Under the pieces are notes generated by a model, which had not been told where the DNA came from, made no database searches, and saw nothing but the letters and a program-made list of their open reading frames with translations. Position numbers and translations under genes: made by a program. This document shows, piece by piece, positions 43,007-52,118 of a DNA stretch of 64,000 nt. The DNA comes from Pseudanabaena frigida. Its GTDB lineage: Bacteria > Cyanobacteriota > Cyanobacteriia > Pseudanabaenales > Pseudanabaenaceae. Position 1 is the first letter of the stretch. Every line of letters starts with the position of its first letter. The stretch spans positions 1 through 64,000 of the forward strand of contig QBML01000020.1 in assembly GCA_003242085.1 (NCBI GenBank), in the 5' to 3' direction.

Positions 43007-43813
43007 ATGTTGTTTCATATTCCAATAATTGAAGTCTGCGATCGCTTATCACAAAACGATCGCTTAAATCTATGGAATCGCCTCACCATTCATACGCGCT
43101 TGCTTTGCATCTTCATGCTAGTATTCGCGATCGCGCTAACGCCAGTTGGGAGATGGTGGACATGGGCACTATATGGGATTGTTAGTTTACCAATTTTCTA
43201 TTGGAGTAAGGTTAGTTTAGGAACACTCGCTAGACGGATGGCGATCGAGTCAGCATTTATTAGCGTCATCTTGTTAGGAACTCTATTTCGTGGCGGCGGG
43301 GAAGTTCTTTGGCAGTGGGGAATATTCCAGATTACTAGCAATGGTTTGGTCGTATTGGGTAGCGTGAGCATTAAAGCATTTCTTTCTTTACTTCTACTGA
43401 ATATTCTGACGCTGAGTACTTCTATTCCGTTATTATTACAAGCTCTAGTTACTCTTAAAATGCCACCACTTTTAGTGAGCATCCTTGCTTCAATGTATCG
43501 TTATATTGGTGTACTAACCAATGAGTTTAATGCGATGCGCCGTGCGGCAACTGCTCGTAATTTTGCAGCTCGCAATCTTTACGATCGCCAAAGACCAGAT
43601 CGAGTGTGGCAAAGGCAAGTGCTGGGCAATATGTTGGGTGTTTTATTTATCCGTACTTACGATCGCGGCGATCGCATTTATCAGGCAATGCTGTCACGAG
43701 GCTATCAGGGTATTCCTATGATTATTGAAGTAGAAACTGGCGGATGGCGCGATCGCCTTGCAATTGGGTGCATTATGATCGTAATTTTAATCGGTCAAAT
43801 CCTTGTTATGTAG
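43007..43813 (+). CDS. cbiQ: ECF transporter membrane component CbiQ
   Basis: A 268-residue membrane protein of the CbiQ/EcfT family. Membrane helices lie in the first 150 residues. The coupling region with the paired Ala-Arg-Gly-type motifs follows: MRRAATARNFAAR and YQAMLSRGYQG, which contact the ATPase. CbiQ links the substrate-specific CbiM to CbiO. It belongs to the cbiMNQO operon, although a strong hairpin between cbiQ and cbiO may attenuate the ATPase gene. Confidence 0.9.
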   Translation: MLFHIPIIEVCDRLSQNDRLNLWNRLTIHTRLLCIFMLVFAIALTPVGRWWTWALYGIVSLPIFYWSKVSLGTLARRMAIESAFISVILLGTLFRGGGEVLWQWGIFQITSNGLVVLGSVSIKAFLSLLLLNILTLSTSIPLLLQALVTLKMPPLLVSILASMYRYIGVLTNEFNAMRRAATARNFAARNLYDRQRPDRVWQRQVLGNMLGVLFIRTYDRGDRIYQAMLSRGYQGIPMIIEVETGGWRDRLAIGCIMIVILIGQILVM

Positions 43814-43855
43814 TGCGTCTAGCGCACTACAGCAGTTTTCGAGCGAAAGAACCAC

Positions 43856-43904
43856 AATAAAATTTTTAAAAGCGTTGCGAAGCAACGCTTTTAAAAATTT
43901 TATT
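43856..43904. repeat. 23-bp perfect inverted repeat with GAA loop between cbiQ and cbiO
   Basis: Arms 43856-43878 and 43882-43904 close on GCGAAGC. It is inside an apparent operon rather than at its end. A smaller hairpin (TAGTGCG/CGCACTA, 43811-43829) overlaps the cbiQ stop codon just upstream. Confidence 0.8.
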
Positions 43905-43945
43905 GGTTCTGATTTGAGCGTAAAGCACTGTAAGTAAAACTATAT

Positions 43946-44695
43946 ATGCACCATAATCCCATCTCTATCGAGAACCTCAGTTATATCTATCCTGATGGCA
44001 ATCAGGCTTTAAAAGAGCTGAACCTCCAGATAGCCGCAACCGAAAAAGTAGCGATCGTCGGTGCGAATGGCTCGGGCAAATCGACTTTGCTACTGCATCT
44101 TAATGGCATTCTCATGCCACAGCAGGGTGAAATTGTCATTGGAGAAATGCTAATAGTTCCAAAGAATTTGCTGGCAATTAGGAATTTTGTCGGTGTAGTT
44201 TTTCAGAATCCAGACGATCAGCTTTTCATGCCAACGGTTTGGGAAGATGTTGCCTTTGGACCGATGAATCAAGGAGTGCGAGGAAAAGATATCGAAATAA
44301 GAGTAGCCGAAGCCCTAGTAGCAGTTGGCTTAGACGTAGATAAGTATAGACATCGCCAGTCCCAAAATCTCTCTGGCGGCGAAAAAAAACGAGTGGCGAT
44401 CGCTGGAGTATTGGCGATGCAACCGCAGGTTTTAGTATTTGATGAGCCATCAGCCCAACTCGATCCACGATCGCGCCGTCAATTGATCCAACTTTTACGA
44501 ACTCTACCTGAAACTCAATTAATCGCCACTCACGATCTAGACTTGGTATTAGAGCTATGCGATCGCACGGTTGTATTAAGTGAAGGAGAAATTGTCTATG
44601 ACGGTAAAACCGAGCAGGTATTAAGCGATCGCGAATTTTTGTTAGCACATTCTCTAGAGATGCCCTTAAGTCGTAGTTACCCCAGACAGGGTTAG
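43946..44695 (+). CDS. cbiO: ECF transporter ATPase CbiO
   Basis: A 249-residue ABC ATPase with Walker A GANGSGKSTLL, Q-loop VVFQNPDDQLF, signature LSGGEKKRVAIAG, Walker B LVFDEPSAQLD and switch ATHDLD, all intact. It powers the CbiMNQ complex for cobalt or nickel uptake. It is separated from cbiQ by 132 bases containing two hairpins. The order cbiM-N-Q-O matches known cobalt loci. No cobalamin biosynthesis gene is adjacent, so Co versus Ni is undecided. Confidence 0.93.
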   Translation: MHHNPISIENLSYIYPDGNQALKELNLQIAATEKVAIVGANGSGKSTLLLHLNGILMPQQGEIVIGEMLIVPKNLLAIRNFVGVVFQNPDDQLFMPTVWEDVAFGPMNQGVRGKDIEIRVAEALVAVGLDVDKYRHRQSQNLSGGEKKRVAIAGVLAMQPQVLVFDEPSAQLDPRSRRQLIQLLRTLPETQLIATHDLDLVLELCDRTVVLSEGEIVYDGKTEQVLSDREFLLAHSLEMPLSRSYPRQG

Positions 44696-44729
44696 CGCTT
44701 TACGCCGACCCGATCGCTCCAATTTTGTA

Positions 44730-45839
44730 GTGAATAACGTGAAAAAACATATTTTATTTATCTTGCCTTACCTCAATCAAGGTGGCACCGAAAAACAAGC
44801 TCTAAGCTTGATCGAAGGATTGCGCGATCGCTATAAAATTTCGCTGTTAGCCCCCGATGGTAAAGGCGCACCTCAATTTAGAGCATTGCCGATTTTGCAA
44901 CGAGAATATACAAAATGGGAGATTAATTTTTTTAAGGGTTTACCAGAATTAATTGCAGGAATTAAAGAAATTCAAAAAGAACAGGCAATCGATCTAGTCC
45001 ACGTTCATGGGGCGCATGAATTGATGTTACCTGTTCGGTGGACGGTAGGTAAAGTTCCGATTGTCTTTACGGTGCATGGTTATCATGGAACTGGTACAAA
45101 ATTTAGCTATCAAACATCATGCTGGTTTAGTAATTGGTTTGCCGATCGCGTAATTAGCGTTTGTGAAGCAGAATATAATCTTTTGCGTGAATATGGGCTA
45201 AAAGAGAGAAAACTCCATTTAATTTATAACGGCGTTAAAGAACCAATTCTCGATGCTGATAAATCCTTAGAACTAGCCCAAAAATTCCATCTCGATCCTT
45301 CTAGCCAAATTATTCTTGGTACAGCCGCTCGCCTTGATGAAGCCAAAGGACTAACTTATTTACTCCAAGCTTTTGCAAAGTTACAAGGTGAGAATTTGCG
45401 TTTAGTAATTGCTGGTAATGGGGACTTAGAAGCGTCTCTCAAGCAAGAAGCTCAAGATCTAGGCATAGGCGATCGCGTTATTTTTACTGGCTATCTTGAA
45501 GGCTTGCCCAACTTGATGCAGTTATTTGATATTTTCGTACTCCCTTCTCTCCAAGAAGCTTGTAGCCTTGCCTGTGCGGAAGCGATGTCTCAAGCAAAGC
45601 CCGTAGTCGGTACTTGTGTGGGTGGTATTGCGGAACAGGTCAGCGATCGCCAAACAGGTTATATCGTTATGCCCCGCGACCCTGAGAGTTTAGCCGCAAA
45701 GCTTACTGAACTCATTAACGATCGAGACTTACGCGATCGCTTTGCCAAGAATGGTTACAGCCGCTATCGTCAGCTTTTCTCTAGCGAAATCATGCTCGAA
45801 AAGACTGCTGAAATATACGATTTATATCTATCTGCATAA
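44730..45839 (+). CDS. GT4-family glycosyltransferase
   Basis: A 369-residue GT-B-fold glycosyltransferase. The N-terminal domain starts ILFILPYLNQGGTEKQALSLIEGL and contains HVHGAHELM and FTVHGYHGTG. The C-terminal domain has LGTAARLDEAKGLTYLLQAF, GYLEGLPNLMQLFDIFVLPSLQEACSLACAEAMSQAKPVV (the E-x7-E site) and a nucleotide-sugar pocket. The start is GTG; a second GTG three codons later is equally possible. It probably transfers a hexose to cell-surface polysaccharide or lipid, but acceptor and sugar cannot be read. It lies 34 bases after cbiO, so it may be read through from that operon. Confidence 0.88.
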   Translation: MNNVKKHILFILPYLNQGGTEKQALSLIEGLRDRYKISLLAPDGKGAPQFRALPILQREYTKWEINFFKGLPELIAGIKEIQKEQAIDLVHVHGAHELMLPVRWTVGKVPIVFTVHGYHGTGTKFSYQTSCWFSNWFADRVISVCEAEYNLLREYGLKERKLHLIYNGVKEPILDADKSLELAQKFHLDPSSQIILGTAARLDEAKGLTYLLQAFAKLQGENLRLVIAGNGDLEASLKQEAQDLGIGDRVIFTGYLEGLPNLMQLFDIFVLPSLQEACSLACAEAMSQAKPVVGTCVGGIAEQVSDRQTGYIVMPRDPESLAAKLTELINDRDLRDRFAKNGYSRYRQLFSSEIMLEKTAEIYDLYLSA

Positions 45840-46002
45840 AACCCAAAAATGCAGGGCAACACAACACAATGTACTATCTCTCGTTTTCGGGATTTACTTG
45901 CATCGTTGTAATACCCCTAACTTTTAAGCTCTGATTGCCTTACTATACTTTATGGCAATTCACCTTCACCACGATCAAGCACATACCTCCCCAGCATATT
46001 AG

Positions 46003-47235
46003 ATGAGTAATTCTTTAACGAAACAAGAAAGCGAGAGAAAACGGGTTTTATTTATCAGTAATGGTCATGGCGAAGATTTGAATGCTTGCGAGGTCTTAAA
46101 AGCTTTGCGAAGTAAGTATCCTGATGTAGACACGATCGCTTTTCCGCTTGTTGGGGAGGGAAATGCCTATCGTCGAGCAGGTGTAGAGATCGCCACTCCT
46201 ACCAAGGCTTTGCCATCGGGGGGGTTTGCTTACATGAGTTTGCGGAAGCAGATTGAAGATTTTCAATCTGGGTTATTGAGTCTAACTTGGCAACAAATCA
46301 AAGCAGTACGTGAATGTAGTAAAACCTGCAATTTTGTCTTTGCAACTGGTGATGTTCTTCCAGCTATCTTTGCTTATTTGACAGGCTTGCCCTATTCCAT
46401 ATTTTTGGTATCTTCATCAGGGTTTTACGAGAATCGCTACATACCTAATTTGCTGCAAGCTTCGATCATGCGATCGCCGCGATGTCGACAGATTTTGACC
46501 CGTGATGCCTATAGTGCTGAACTGATTGAGCGAAGAGGTTATCAAAATACCAGTTTTGTAGGCTATCCAATTATGGATGTACTGGAACCAACGGGCAAAG
46601 ACCTATGCTTAATTCCTCACGTACCGACGATCGCTTTACTTGCGGGTAGCCGCTTACCTGAAGCCGCCGAAAATTTGTTGTTGCAATTACGGTTATGTGT
46701 GGAAATAGCCAAATCTTTTGCTCCAGATCCCGTTCAATTTCGCGCTGCGCTCGTACCCAGTCTGATGCCTAAATTAGCAGAAATCGCCGACCAAGCAGGT
46801 TGGCAATATGCCGATGCGAAGCTTTATCATCAGGATTTAGATATTGGTGTTCTCTGCTTCAGTGATGCTTTTCCTGATATTTTACAGCAATGTAATTTGG
46901 CGCTTGGTATGGCGGGAACTGCTGTCGAGCAGGCAGTAGGACTTGGAAAACCTGTTGTCCAGATTATGGGAAATGGCCCCCAATTCTCTTATCGTTTTGC
47001 CGAAGCACAGGAACGATTACTTGGCTTATCGGTGCAAACAATTGGCAAAGGGGCAGCAACACCTGAAATCCTAGTCGAAGCTGCTCAATGTGTTAAACGT
47101 ACTTTAGGCGATCGCGATTATTTAGAACGTTGCAAACAGAATGGATTAGAAAGAGTTGGTGCAAAAGGCGGATCGATGGGATTGGCTGAAGCGATCGCCA
47201 AGCAAATTTCAATAATTTCAAAACGTGACCAGTAG
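46003..47235 (+). CDS. Lipid-A-disaccharide-synthase-related protein (TIGR03492 type)
   Basis: A 410-residue GT-B-like protein of the cyanobacterial/plastid family related to LpxB. Motifs include VLFISNGHGEDLNACEVLKAL, FPLVGEGNAYRRAGVEI and PSGGFAYMSLRKQIEDF. ALLAGSRLPEAAENLLLQLRL and LGMAGTAVEQAVGLGKPVVQI follow later, similar to the LpxB donor site. A true LpxB role is unlikely to be assured from sequence; these proteins are thought to act on lipids or surface glycans. It follows the GT4 gene by 163 bases on the same strand, with no clear terminator between. Confidence 0.85.
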   Translation: MSNSLTKQESERKRVLFISNGHGEDLNACEVLKALRSKYPDVDTIAFPLVGEGNAYRRAGVEIATPTKALPSGGFAYMSLRKQIEDFQSGLLSLTWQQIKAVRECSKTCNFVFATGDVLPAIFAYLTGLPYSIFLVSSSGFYENRYIPNLLQASIMRSPRCRQILTRDAYSAELIERRGYQNTSFVGYPIMDVLEPTGKDLCLIPHVPTIALLAGSRLPEAAENLLLQLRLCVEIAKSFAPDPVQFRAALVPSLMPKLAEIADQAGWQYADAKLYHQDLDIGVLCFSDAFPDILQQCNLALGMAGTAVEQAVGLGKPVVQIMGNGPQFSYRFAEAQERLLGLSVQTIGKGAATPEILVEAAQCVKRTLGDRDYLERCKQNGLERVGAKGGSMGLAEAIAKQISIISKRDQ

Positions 47236-47251
47236 CAGCAGCTATAGCAAT

Positions 47252-47329
47252 AACAAAGGCGGCGCAAAGCGCCGCCTTTGTTTATTCGGGTTGTAATTAC
47301 CTTGTCTATAAGGCAAGGTAATTACAACC
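47252..47329. repeat. Two adjacent perfect hairpins after the TIGR03492 gene
   Basis: 47252-47282 has 14-bp arms closing on GCAAAGC. 47289-47329 has 16-bp arms (GGTTGTAATTACCTTG) around a 9-base loop. They start 17 bases after the stop codon and may end the transcript. Confidence 0.75.
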
Positions 47330-47376
47330 TCAGTAAATTCACCAAGTTTGCTATCAATTTCTAACGTTCCCTGATG

Positions 47377-47970
47377 CTACTTAGCGATGATGTCATAGAC
47401 AAGAGAAAGCCCTAATCCCGTTCCTGAACCTGGGGGCTTGGTTGTAAAGAAGGGATCTAAAATTTTAGAGCGGATCTCAGGATCGATACCGCAGCTGTTA
47501 TCACGAATACGAATTTCAACTTGTTCTGCAACTAGCTGCGTTGAAAGCGTAAATGTAGGGATATATTTTGCACTTCCATGAAAAGTATCTTTATCAAGCT
47601 CAGACTTTTTAAAATAAATCGCATCACAGGCATTGTCAATTAAGTTAATGAAAGCCCGAATTGTTGAAGGTTGGCTGTTTCGAGATCTTTGTTCAGTTGA
47701 GATAATTCTTGCAAAAGTCGGCTGATTGACTCTTCAGCTTGTTTTCGCTTGGTAATGTCCATTGCCACACCAATGATGCAAGTGCCGTCCGCATTTTGAA
47801 CTACTTTCCCATTTACTGCTACCTAATGCACTCCGTCATTTAAGCGGTTAATTCGATATTCAATTTTATAAGGCGATTTTGTAGAAAAACTATGGGCAAG
47901 AGCATTAAATACTCGTTCTTGATCTGTTGAAGAAGATTTACGTAAATAATCACTAAAAATAGCGATTTAG
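47377..47970 (-). pseudogene. Histidine kinase pseudogene (PAS plus ATPase domain)
   Basis: On the minus strand, PAS/PAC sequence (FNALAHSFSTKSPYKIEYRINRL) runs to an in-frame TAG where Trp is expected. It continues (VAVNGKVVQNADGTCIIGVAMDITKRKQAEE) and then jumps frame into an ATPase domain ([49 protein letters not shown]) ending at 47377. The H-box region is deleted. It lies just downstream of the APC-kinase fusion gene on the same strand. Confidence 0.8.
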
Positions 47971-47995
47971 ATTCGATCTACGTTGGCTCTGATGT

Positions 47996-50521
47996 CTACG
48001 CAGTTTTTTGCTTAATAGGAATCTGGATGACAAACTCGGTACCTTGATTTAAATTAGAGAAACATTCTAGCTTACCGCCATGTTTTTCAACGATTATTTG
48101 ATAACTGATAGACATCCCTAAACCCGTTCCCTTACCAACTGGTTTAGTCGTAAAAAATGGATCGAAAATCCGTTTTTTGATATCCTCAGGAATACCGATA
48201 CCATTGTCAGCGATCGCAATTTGAATCCAATCAGAACCAATTATAGAAGTTCTAATATCAATACGTTTGGGATTGTCTTTAACATTCTTTAAATCCCTTT
48301 TTTCATCTGCCTCGTTTAAAGCATCAATAGCATTGGATAAAATATTCATAAAAACTTGATTTAGTTGTCCGGGATAGCAATCAACCAGTGGCAAAGTATC
48401 ATAATTTTTTACTACCGTAATCTCTGGATAATTTGAACTTGCTTTGAGGCGGTGTTGCAAGATCATAAGAGTACTATTAATACCACTATGAATATCAGTT
48501 GATTTAAATTCAGCTTCATCCATACGTGAAAAATTACGAAGTGATAGCACGATTTCACGGATACGAGCCGATCCTACTTGCATGGAATTAAGCAGATTAA
48601 GTATATCTTTTTGTAAAAAAATTAGATCGATGGTATCTGCTCGATCATCGATTTCTTCGTTCGGAATGGGATAATGCTTCTGGTAGAGATGGATAAAGCT
48701 TAGCAAGTCCTCTACATAGTTTTTTGCATGATTAACGTTACCGTGAATAAAATTAATCGGATTGTTAATCTCATGGGCAATCCCTGCAACCATCTGCCCT
48801 AGACTAGACATTTTTTCCTGCTGCACCATTTTTAATTGCGTTTGTTGAAGTTCTTGGAGCGCAGTTTGCAGTTCTTCAGTTAGTTTTTCAGCTTGCTCTC
48901 GGGCTTCGTCAACAGCAACTATCTGTGGAAAAATTGTCCAGCAAGCGATCGCAATTCCTATAAATGAAAGAAATAAAATCAACACCACCAACAAACTAGC
49001 ATGAATTGTTGCTGGTATTTTGGCAACTAAACCGCTACTCGACCAACTAATTATTGTCGTTCCACAAATAAATAAAACTAGTACAAATACCTGAATTGCA
49101 ATAAAATCTTGCAGATTTTGCTTTTCTCTTTGCTGCTCTCGAATAAAGTATCGATCGATCCACCATTGAGGTTGGAGCGGAAGCCATGTAGATCTCTGAA
49201 TAAATCGATCCCCAATCAAAATAGCGATCGGTAGTAATAATCCCAGCATTAAATCTTGTATCCCCCAAGCAAATCCCCCAACGATGAGAACTATCACCTC
49301 CATTACACACAATCCTAAAGATAATCTAGGAAATAGTATCTCTGGACGATCGCGCTGTTGCCACAAACCCCAATGGAGGATAATGAAACATACCAACCAT
49401 CCAACCCCAGTTATCATCACAATCCGAGACACATTTCCCAATATGAGCCAGACTAGACTCAAGATTAAAGTCAAAATCAAACCTGGTGTAAAGACTCCTT
49501 GACGAGATGTAATCCCAAATACAGGAGATAGATGTCCATCTTGAGACAATTGATAGAGTATTCTCGGACAAATCGCAACAGCAGTAGCACAAGACAACAG
49601 GCTACTAGAAACTACTAAAAATGTTACTAAAAATGATGCTGATTGCCCCCAAAATGCTTTAGCAGCCGCAAACAAACTCAAAAAGGTGTTGTCACCCAAA
49701 CCCAGTTCGGTTGCTAGATGCAATAGTACCCATGAGCCACCAATGTAAACTACTGGAATTAAAATTGCCGCTACTAATAAGCTTTGTAGAGTCCCAAACG
49801 GACGTTTACTATCAGACACAAAGACAGATGCAGTTTCACAGGCATAGAAAGCGTAGGTTCCGTTTAAATACCATTTTGCCCATCCTAAAAAAGAAAATGC
49901 TGTGCCATCATTTGGCAATAAATCGATAGTAGGTGATGAAGTAATTACTGAATAACTGCCTTGTAGACAGAACGTAAGTAGAAATCCTACAGCAGGCAAG
50001 AGAAAGATGAGGTGAAGAGTTCCAAGTGTATGACTTCCACTAAAGGCAACAATGAAAGCTAAAACCGTAAATCCAATCCGTAAAACAGTTTCAGGTAAGT
50101 TAATACCGATTGGATCGAAAATAGCTTTAATCAGGTCAGTTAGAATAATTGCATTAACTGGTAAAACGGCAACCCAGCTAACAAAGTATCCAACTGCTGC
50201 GTAACTTGTCAGTTTTGGATAGTTTTTCAGCAGCTGCGTAACATAGTTAGGAGTTCCACCAGATACATCTGGGTAAATCCGCCCCAATTGCCTGACTTGT
50301 AAATTAATCAAAACTCCAACAATTGCTCCAGTTATCCATACCCAGATAGACTGAGAGCCTAACTCGGCTTGAGTAGCAGGAGCAACACCCATCCATAACA
50401 GCAATCCTGTTAGACCAAACCCCCATGTTTCTATAAGGCTCAGATTGCGAACTAACTTGGTTGAGTTGGATGAGTTAGAAGGCTCAAGTATCTTGTAACT
50501 AGCGGTTGAGTCCTGAAGCAT
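47996..50521 (-). CDS. APC-superfamily permease fused to histidine kinase
   Basis: An 841-residue membrane protein. Residues about 25-450 are an APC amino-acid permease: [37 protein letters not shown], about twelve helices, and [11 protein letters not shown] typical of the family. Two more helices (about 495-560) and a coiled coil ([21 protein letters not shown]) lead to a histidine kinase with H-box [14 protein letters not shown]-box [15 protein letters not shown]1 IADNGIGIP and G2 [10 protein letters not shown]. It is likely a transceptor that senses or takes up an amino acid or amine and signals by phosphorylation. No response regulator is next to it. A 560-base AT-rich gap precedes it. 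Confidence 0.88.
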   Translation of the reverse strand: MLQDSTASYKILEPSNSSNSTKLVRNLSLIETWGFGLTGLLLWMGVAPATQAELGSQSIWVWITGAIVGVLINLQVRQLGRIYPDVSGGTPNYVTQLLKNYPKLTSYAAVGYFVSWVAVLPVNAIILTDLIKAIFDPIGINLPETVLRIGFTVLAFIVAFSGSHTLGTLHLIFLLPAVGFLLTFCLQGSYSVITSSPTIDLLPNDGTAFSFLGWAKWYLNGTYAFYACETASVFVSDSKRPFGTLQSLLVAAILIPVVYIGGSWVLLHLATELGLGDNTFLSLFAAAKAFWGQSASFLVTFLVVSSSLLSCATAVAICPRILYQLSQDGHLSPVFGITSRQGVFTPGLILTLILSLVWLILGNVSRIVMITGVGWLVCFIILHWGLWQQRDRPEILFPRLSLGLCVMEVIVLIVGGFAWGIQDLMLGLLLPIAILIGDRFIQRSTWLPLQPQWWIDRYFIREQQREKQNLQDFIAIQVFVLVLFICGTTIISWSSSGLVAKIPATIHASLLVVLILFLSFIGIAIACWTIFPQIVAVDEAREQAEKLTEELQTALQELQQTQLKMVQQEKMSSLGQMVAGIAHEINNPINFIHGNVNHAKNYVEDLLSFIHLYQKHYPIPNEEIDDRADTIDLIFLQKDILNLLNSMQVGSARIREIVLSLRNFSRMDEAEFKSTDIHSGINSTLMILQHRLKASSNYPEITVVKNYDTLPLVDCYPGQLNQVFMNILSNAIDALNEADEKRDLKNVKDNPKRIDIRTSIIGSDWIQIAIADNGIGIPEDIKKRIFDPFFTTKPVGKGTGLGMSISYQIIVEKHGGKLECFSNLNQGTEFVIQIPIKQKTA

Positions 50522-51098
50522 TGTTAAGAATTCTCATTGAGAGTCTGATTAAGAAATAGAGCTAAAAATTAAATTTTTATAAAAAAGCGTCAGCAAATCA
50601 TTGAAAAATAGTCTCAAGATTTTTTGAGGTTAATACTCAAAAAATTTCAATGTAAAGCCTATATTTAAGACTATCTAATAGCTATTAATAGGCTGTATTT
50701 AATGCTACCCCTAGAAATATTTAGCCTATTGAGGGAATTCTCCTACAAGTTCCGACGGCCTCTGCAAAAATCGATCTGTTTGTGGTTATATGCTGATAAG
50801 ACAGTTAAATAAAAATCCCAATCACTCTACAGGTTTGGGTTATAGTTTTTTAATTACTCCCAGCTACTTATAATATTTCACTAAATAGATTAAGGTAGGT
50901 TTCAAATTTCAAATTTTGAAAAATATTCAAGCTGAAATTTTTAGGGTGGCGATCGCAAAGCCAGGATGCGCAGAGCTAAGCAACACTCATCCTAGCTTTA
51001 AAATCATGCCATCTTTGGAAATACCGTTTTTAGAAAATTTATGAATTCGGTAATTCTGTTAATTACTCTAAATTTATATAATTTTGATTCAATTAGTG
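50522..51098. other. Intergenic region, no gene seen
   Basis: An AT-rich gap between divergent genes (APC-kinase on minus, binding protein on plus). It contains an imperfect hairpin (AAAGCCAGGATG/CATCCTAGCTTT, about 50956-51002) and a weak CCCAA...TTGGG structure with a T-run near 50818-50856. Promoters for both genes must lie here, but I could not assign them with confidence. Confidence 0.6.
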
Positions 51099-52118
51099 AT
51101 GTTAACAACTAATATTTTCAGCAACATAAACAAGAAATTATATGGGACAGTATTTGTTATAGCTTTAGTATTAACGATTTTAGTTAATGCTTGCTCGCAG
51201 TCACAGGAGTTAAAAACTTTACGGGTGGGTATAAATAATTGGCCTGGCTACACGATCGCGCTGTATGCTAATGAAGCTAAGCTCTTTGAGAAAAGAGGAA
51301 TTAAAGTTGAATTGATTCGTTTTAACAATCAGCAAGATAGTATCCGAGCAACAATCAGAGGCTCACAAGATATGAGCTTTGTTCCACTTTGGGAAGTAAT
51401 GCAAGTCGATCCAAGCAATGACAAACCTGTAATTGTTCTCGTAACCGATATCTCGGCAGGTTCAGATGGAATTGTTGCGCGTAAGGGGATTGAGTCGATT
51501 AGGGATCTAAAAGGCAAAAAAGTCGGTCTTAAACTCGGTACAGTAACCCATCTAATTTTATTGGAAGCCCTCAAGCATAATCAAATAAAACCAACTGACA
51601 TAGAAATTTATGATATTTCTAACGAAAGAGGAGCAGAATTGTTGAAGTTGGGAAGTCTTGATGCAGCAGTGTTATGGGAACCATCCCTCAGTCAAACTGC
51701 TCAAGAGATTGGGGGAAAAGTTATTTTTACTACAAAAGATGTCGACAGTTTAGTGATCGATAGTTTGGTAATAAGTGCTAATTCTTTACAGTCTAATAAA
51801 GATGAAATAACTAAATTTATCTTGGCTTGGTTTGACGCTATTCATGCAGTAGAAACCACTCCAGAAAAAGTGTTTGAATCTATTAGCAAACAAATTAAAC
51901 AACCTGTGGAAACAGTTGCTAGGGATTATAGAGGGCTTAAGAAAGGAGATATTCCCATGAATCAGAGAATGTTCGCTCTAAAAGGACGTTTACTCAATGC
52001 AATTCAAGAATCTGCAAATTTGTTGCGTGAAGATTTGCGCCATGGGAGAGTAATTAGAGAAGATATTGAAATTAATTCAGAACCATTGCTAACCGCAATT
52101 AAAAATTGGAAACCATGA
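51099..52118 (+). CDS. SsuA/NrtA-like ABC substrate-binding lipoprotein, kinase-linked
   Basis: A 339-residue exported lipoprotein with lipobox (ILVNACSQ) and the periplasmic binding fold of the nitrate/sulfonate/taurine type. It shows LRVGINNWPGYTIALYANEAKLFEKRGIKVELIRFNN, then GSQDMSFVPLWEV, DLKGKKVGLKLGTVTHL and LDAAVLWEPSLSQTAQ. The ATG at 51099 is preferred over the ORF-track TTG at 51084. No permease or ATPase follows. Instead its stop codon overlaps the ATG of a histidine kinase (ATGA), so it is probably a periplasmic co-sensor rather than a transport protein. Ligand unknown. Confidence 0.85.
   Translation: MLTTNIFSNINKKLYGTVFVIALVLTILVNACSQSQELKTLRVGINNWPGYTIALYANEAKLFEKRGIKVELIRFNNQQDSIRATIRGSQDMSFVPLWEVMQVDPSNDKPVIVLVTDISAGSDGIVARKGIESIRDLKGKKVGLKLGTVTHLILLEALKHNQIKPTDIEIYDISNERGAELLKLGSLDAAVLWEPSLSQTAQEIGGKVIFTTKDVDSLVIDSLVISANSLQSNKDEITKFILAWFDAIHAVETTPEKVFESISKQIKQPVETVARDYRGLKKGDIPMNQRMFALKGRLLNAIQESANLLREDLRHGRVIREDIEINSEPLLTAIKNWKP

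Noticed and set aside
44226-44648. 140-residue ORF opposite cbiO
   Set aside because: Shadow of the intact CbiO gene whose motifs are all on the plus strand.
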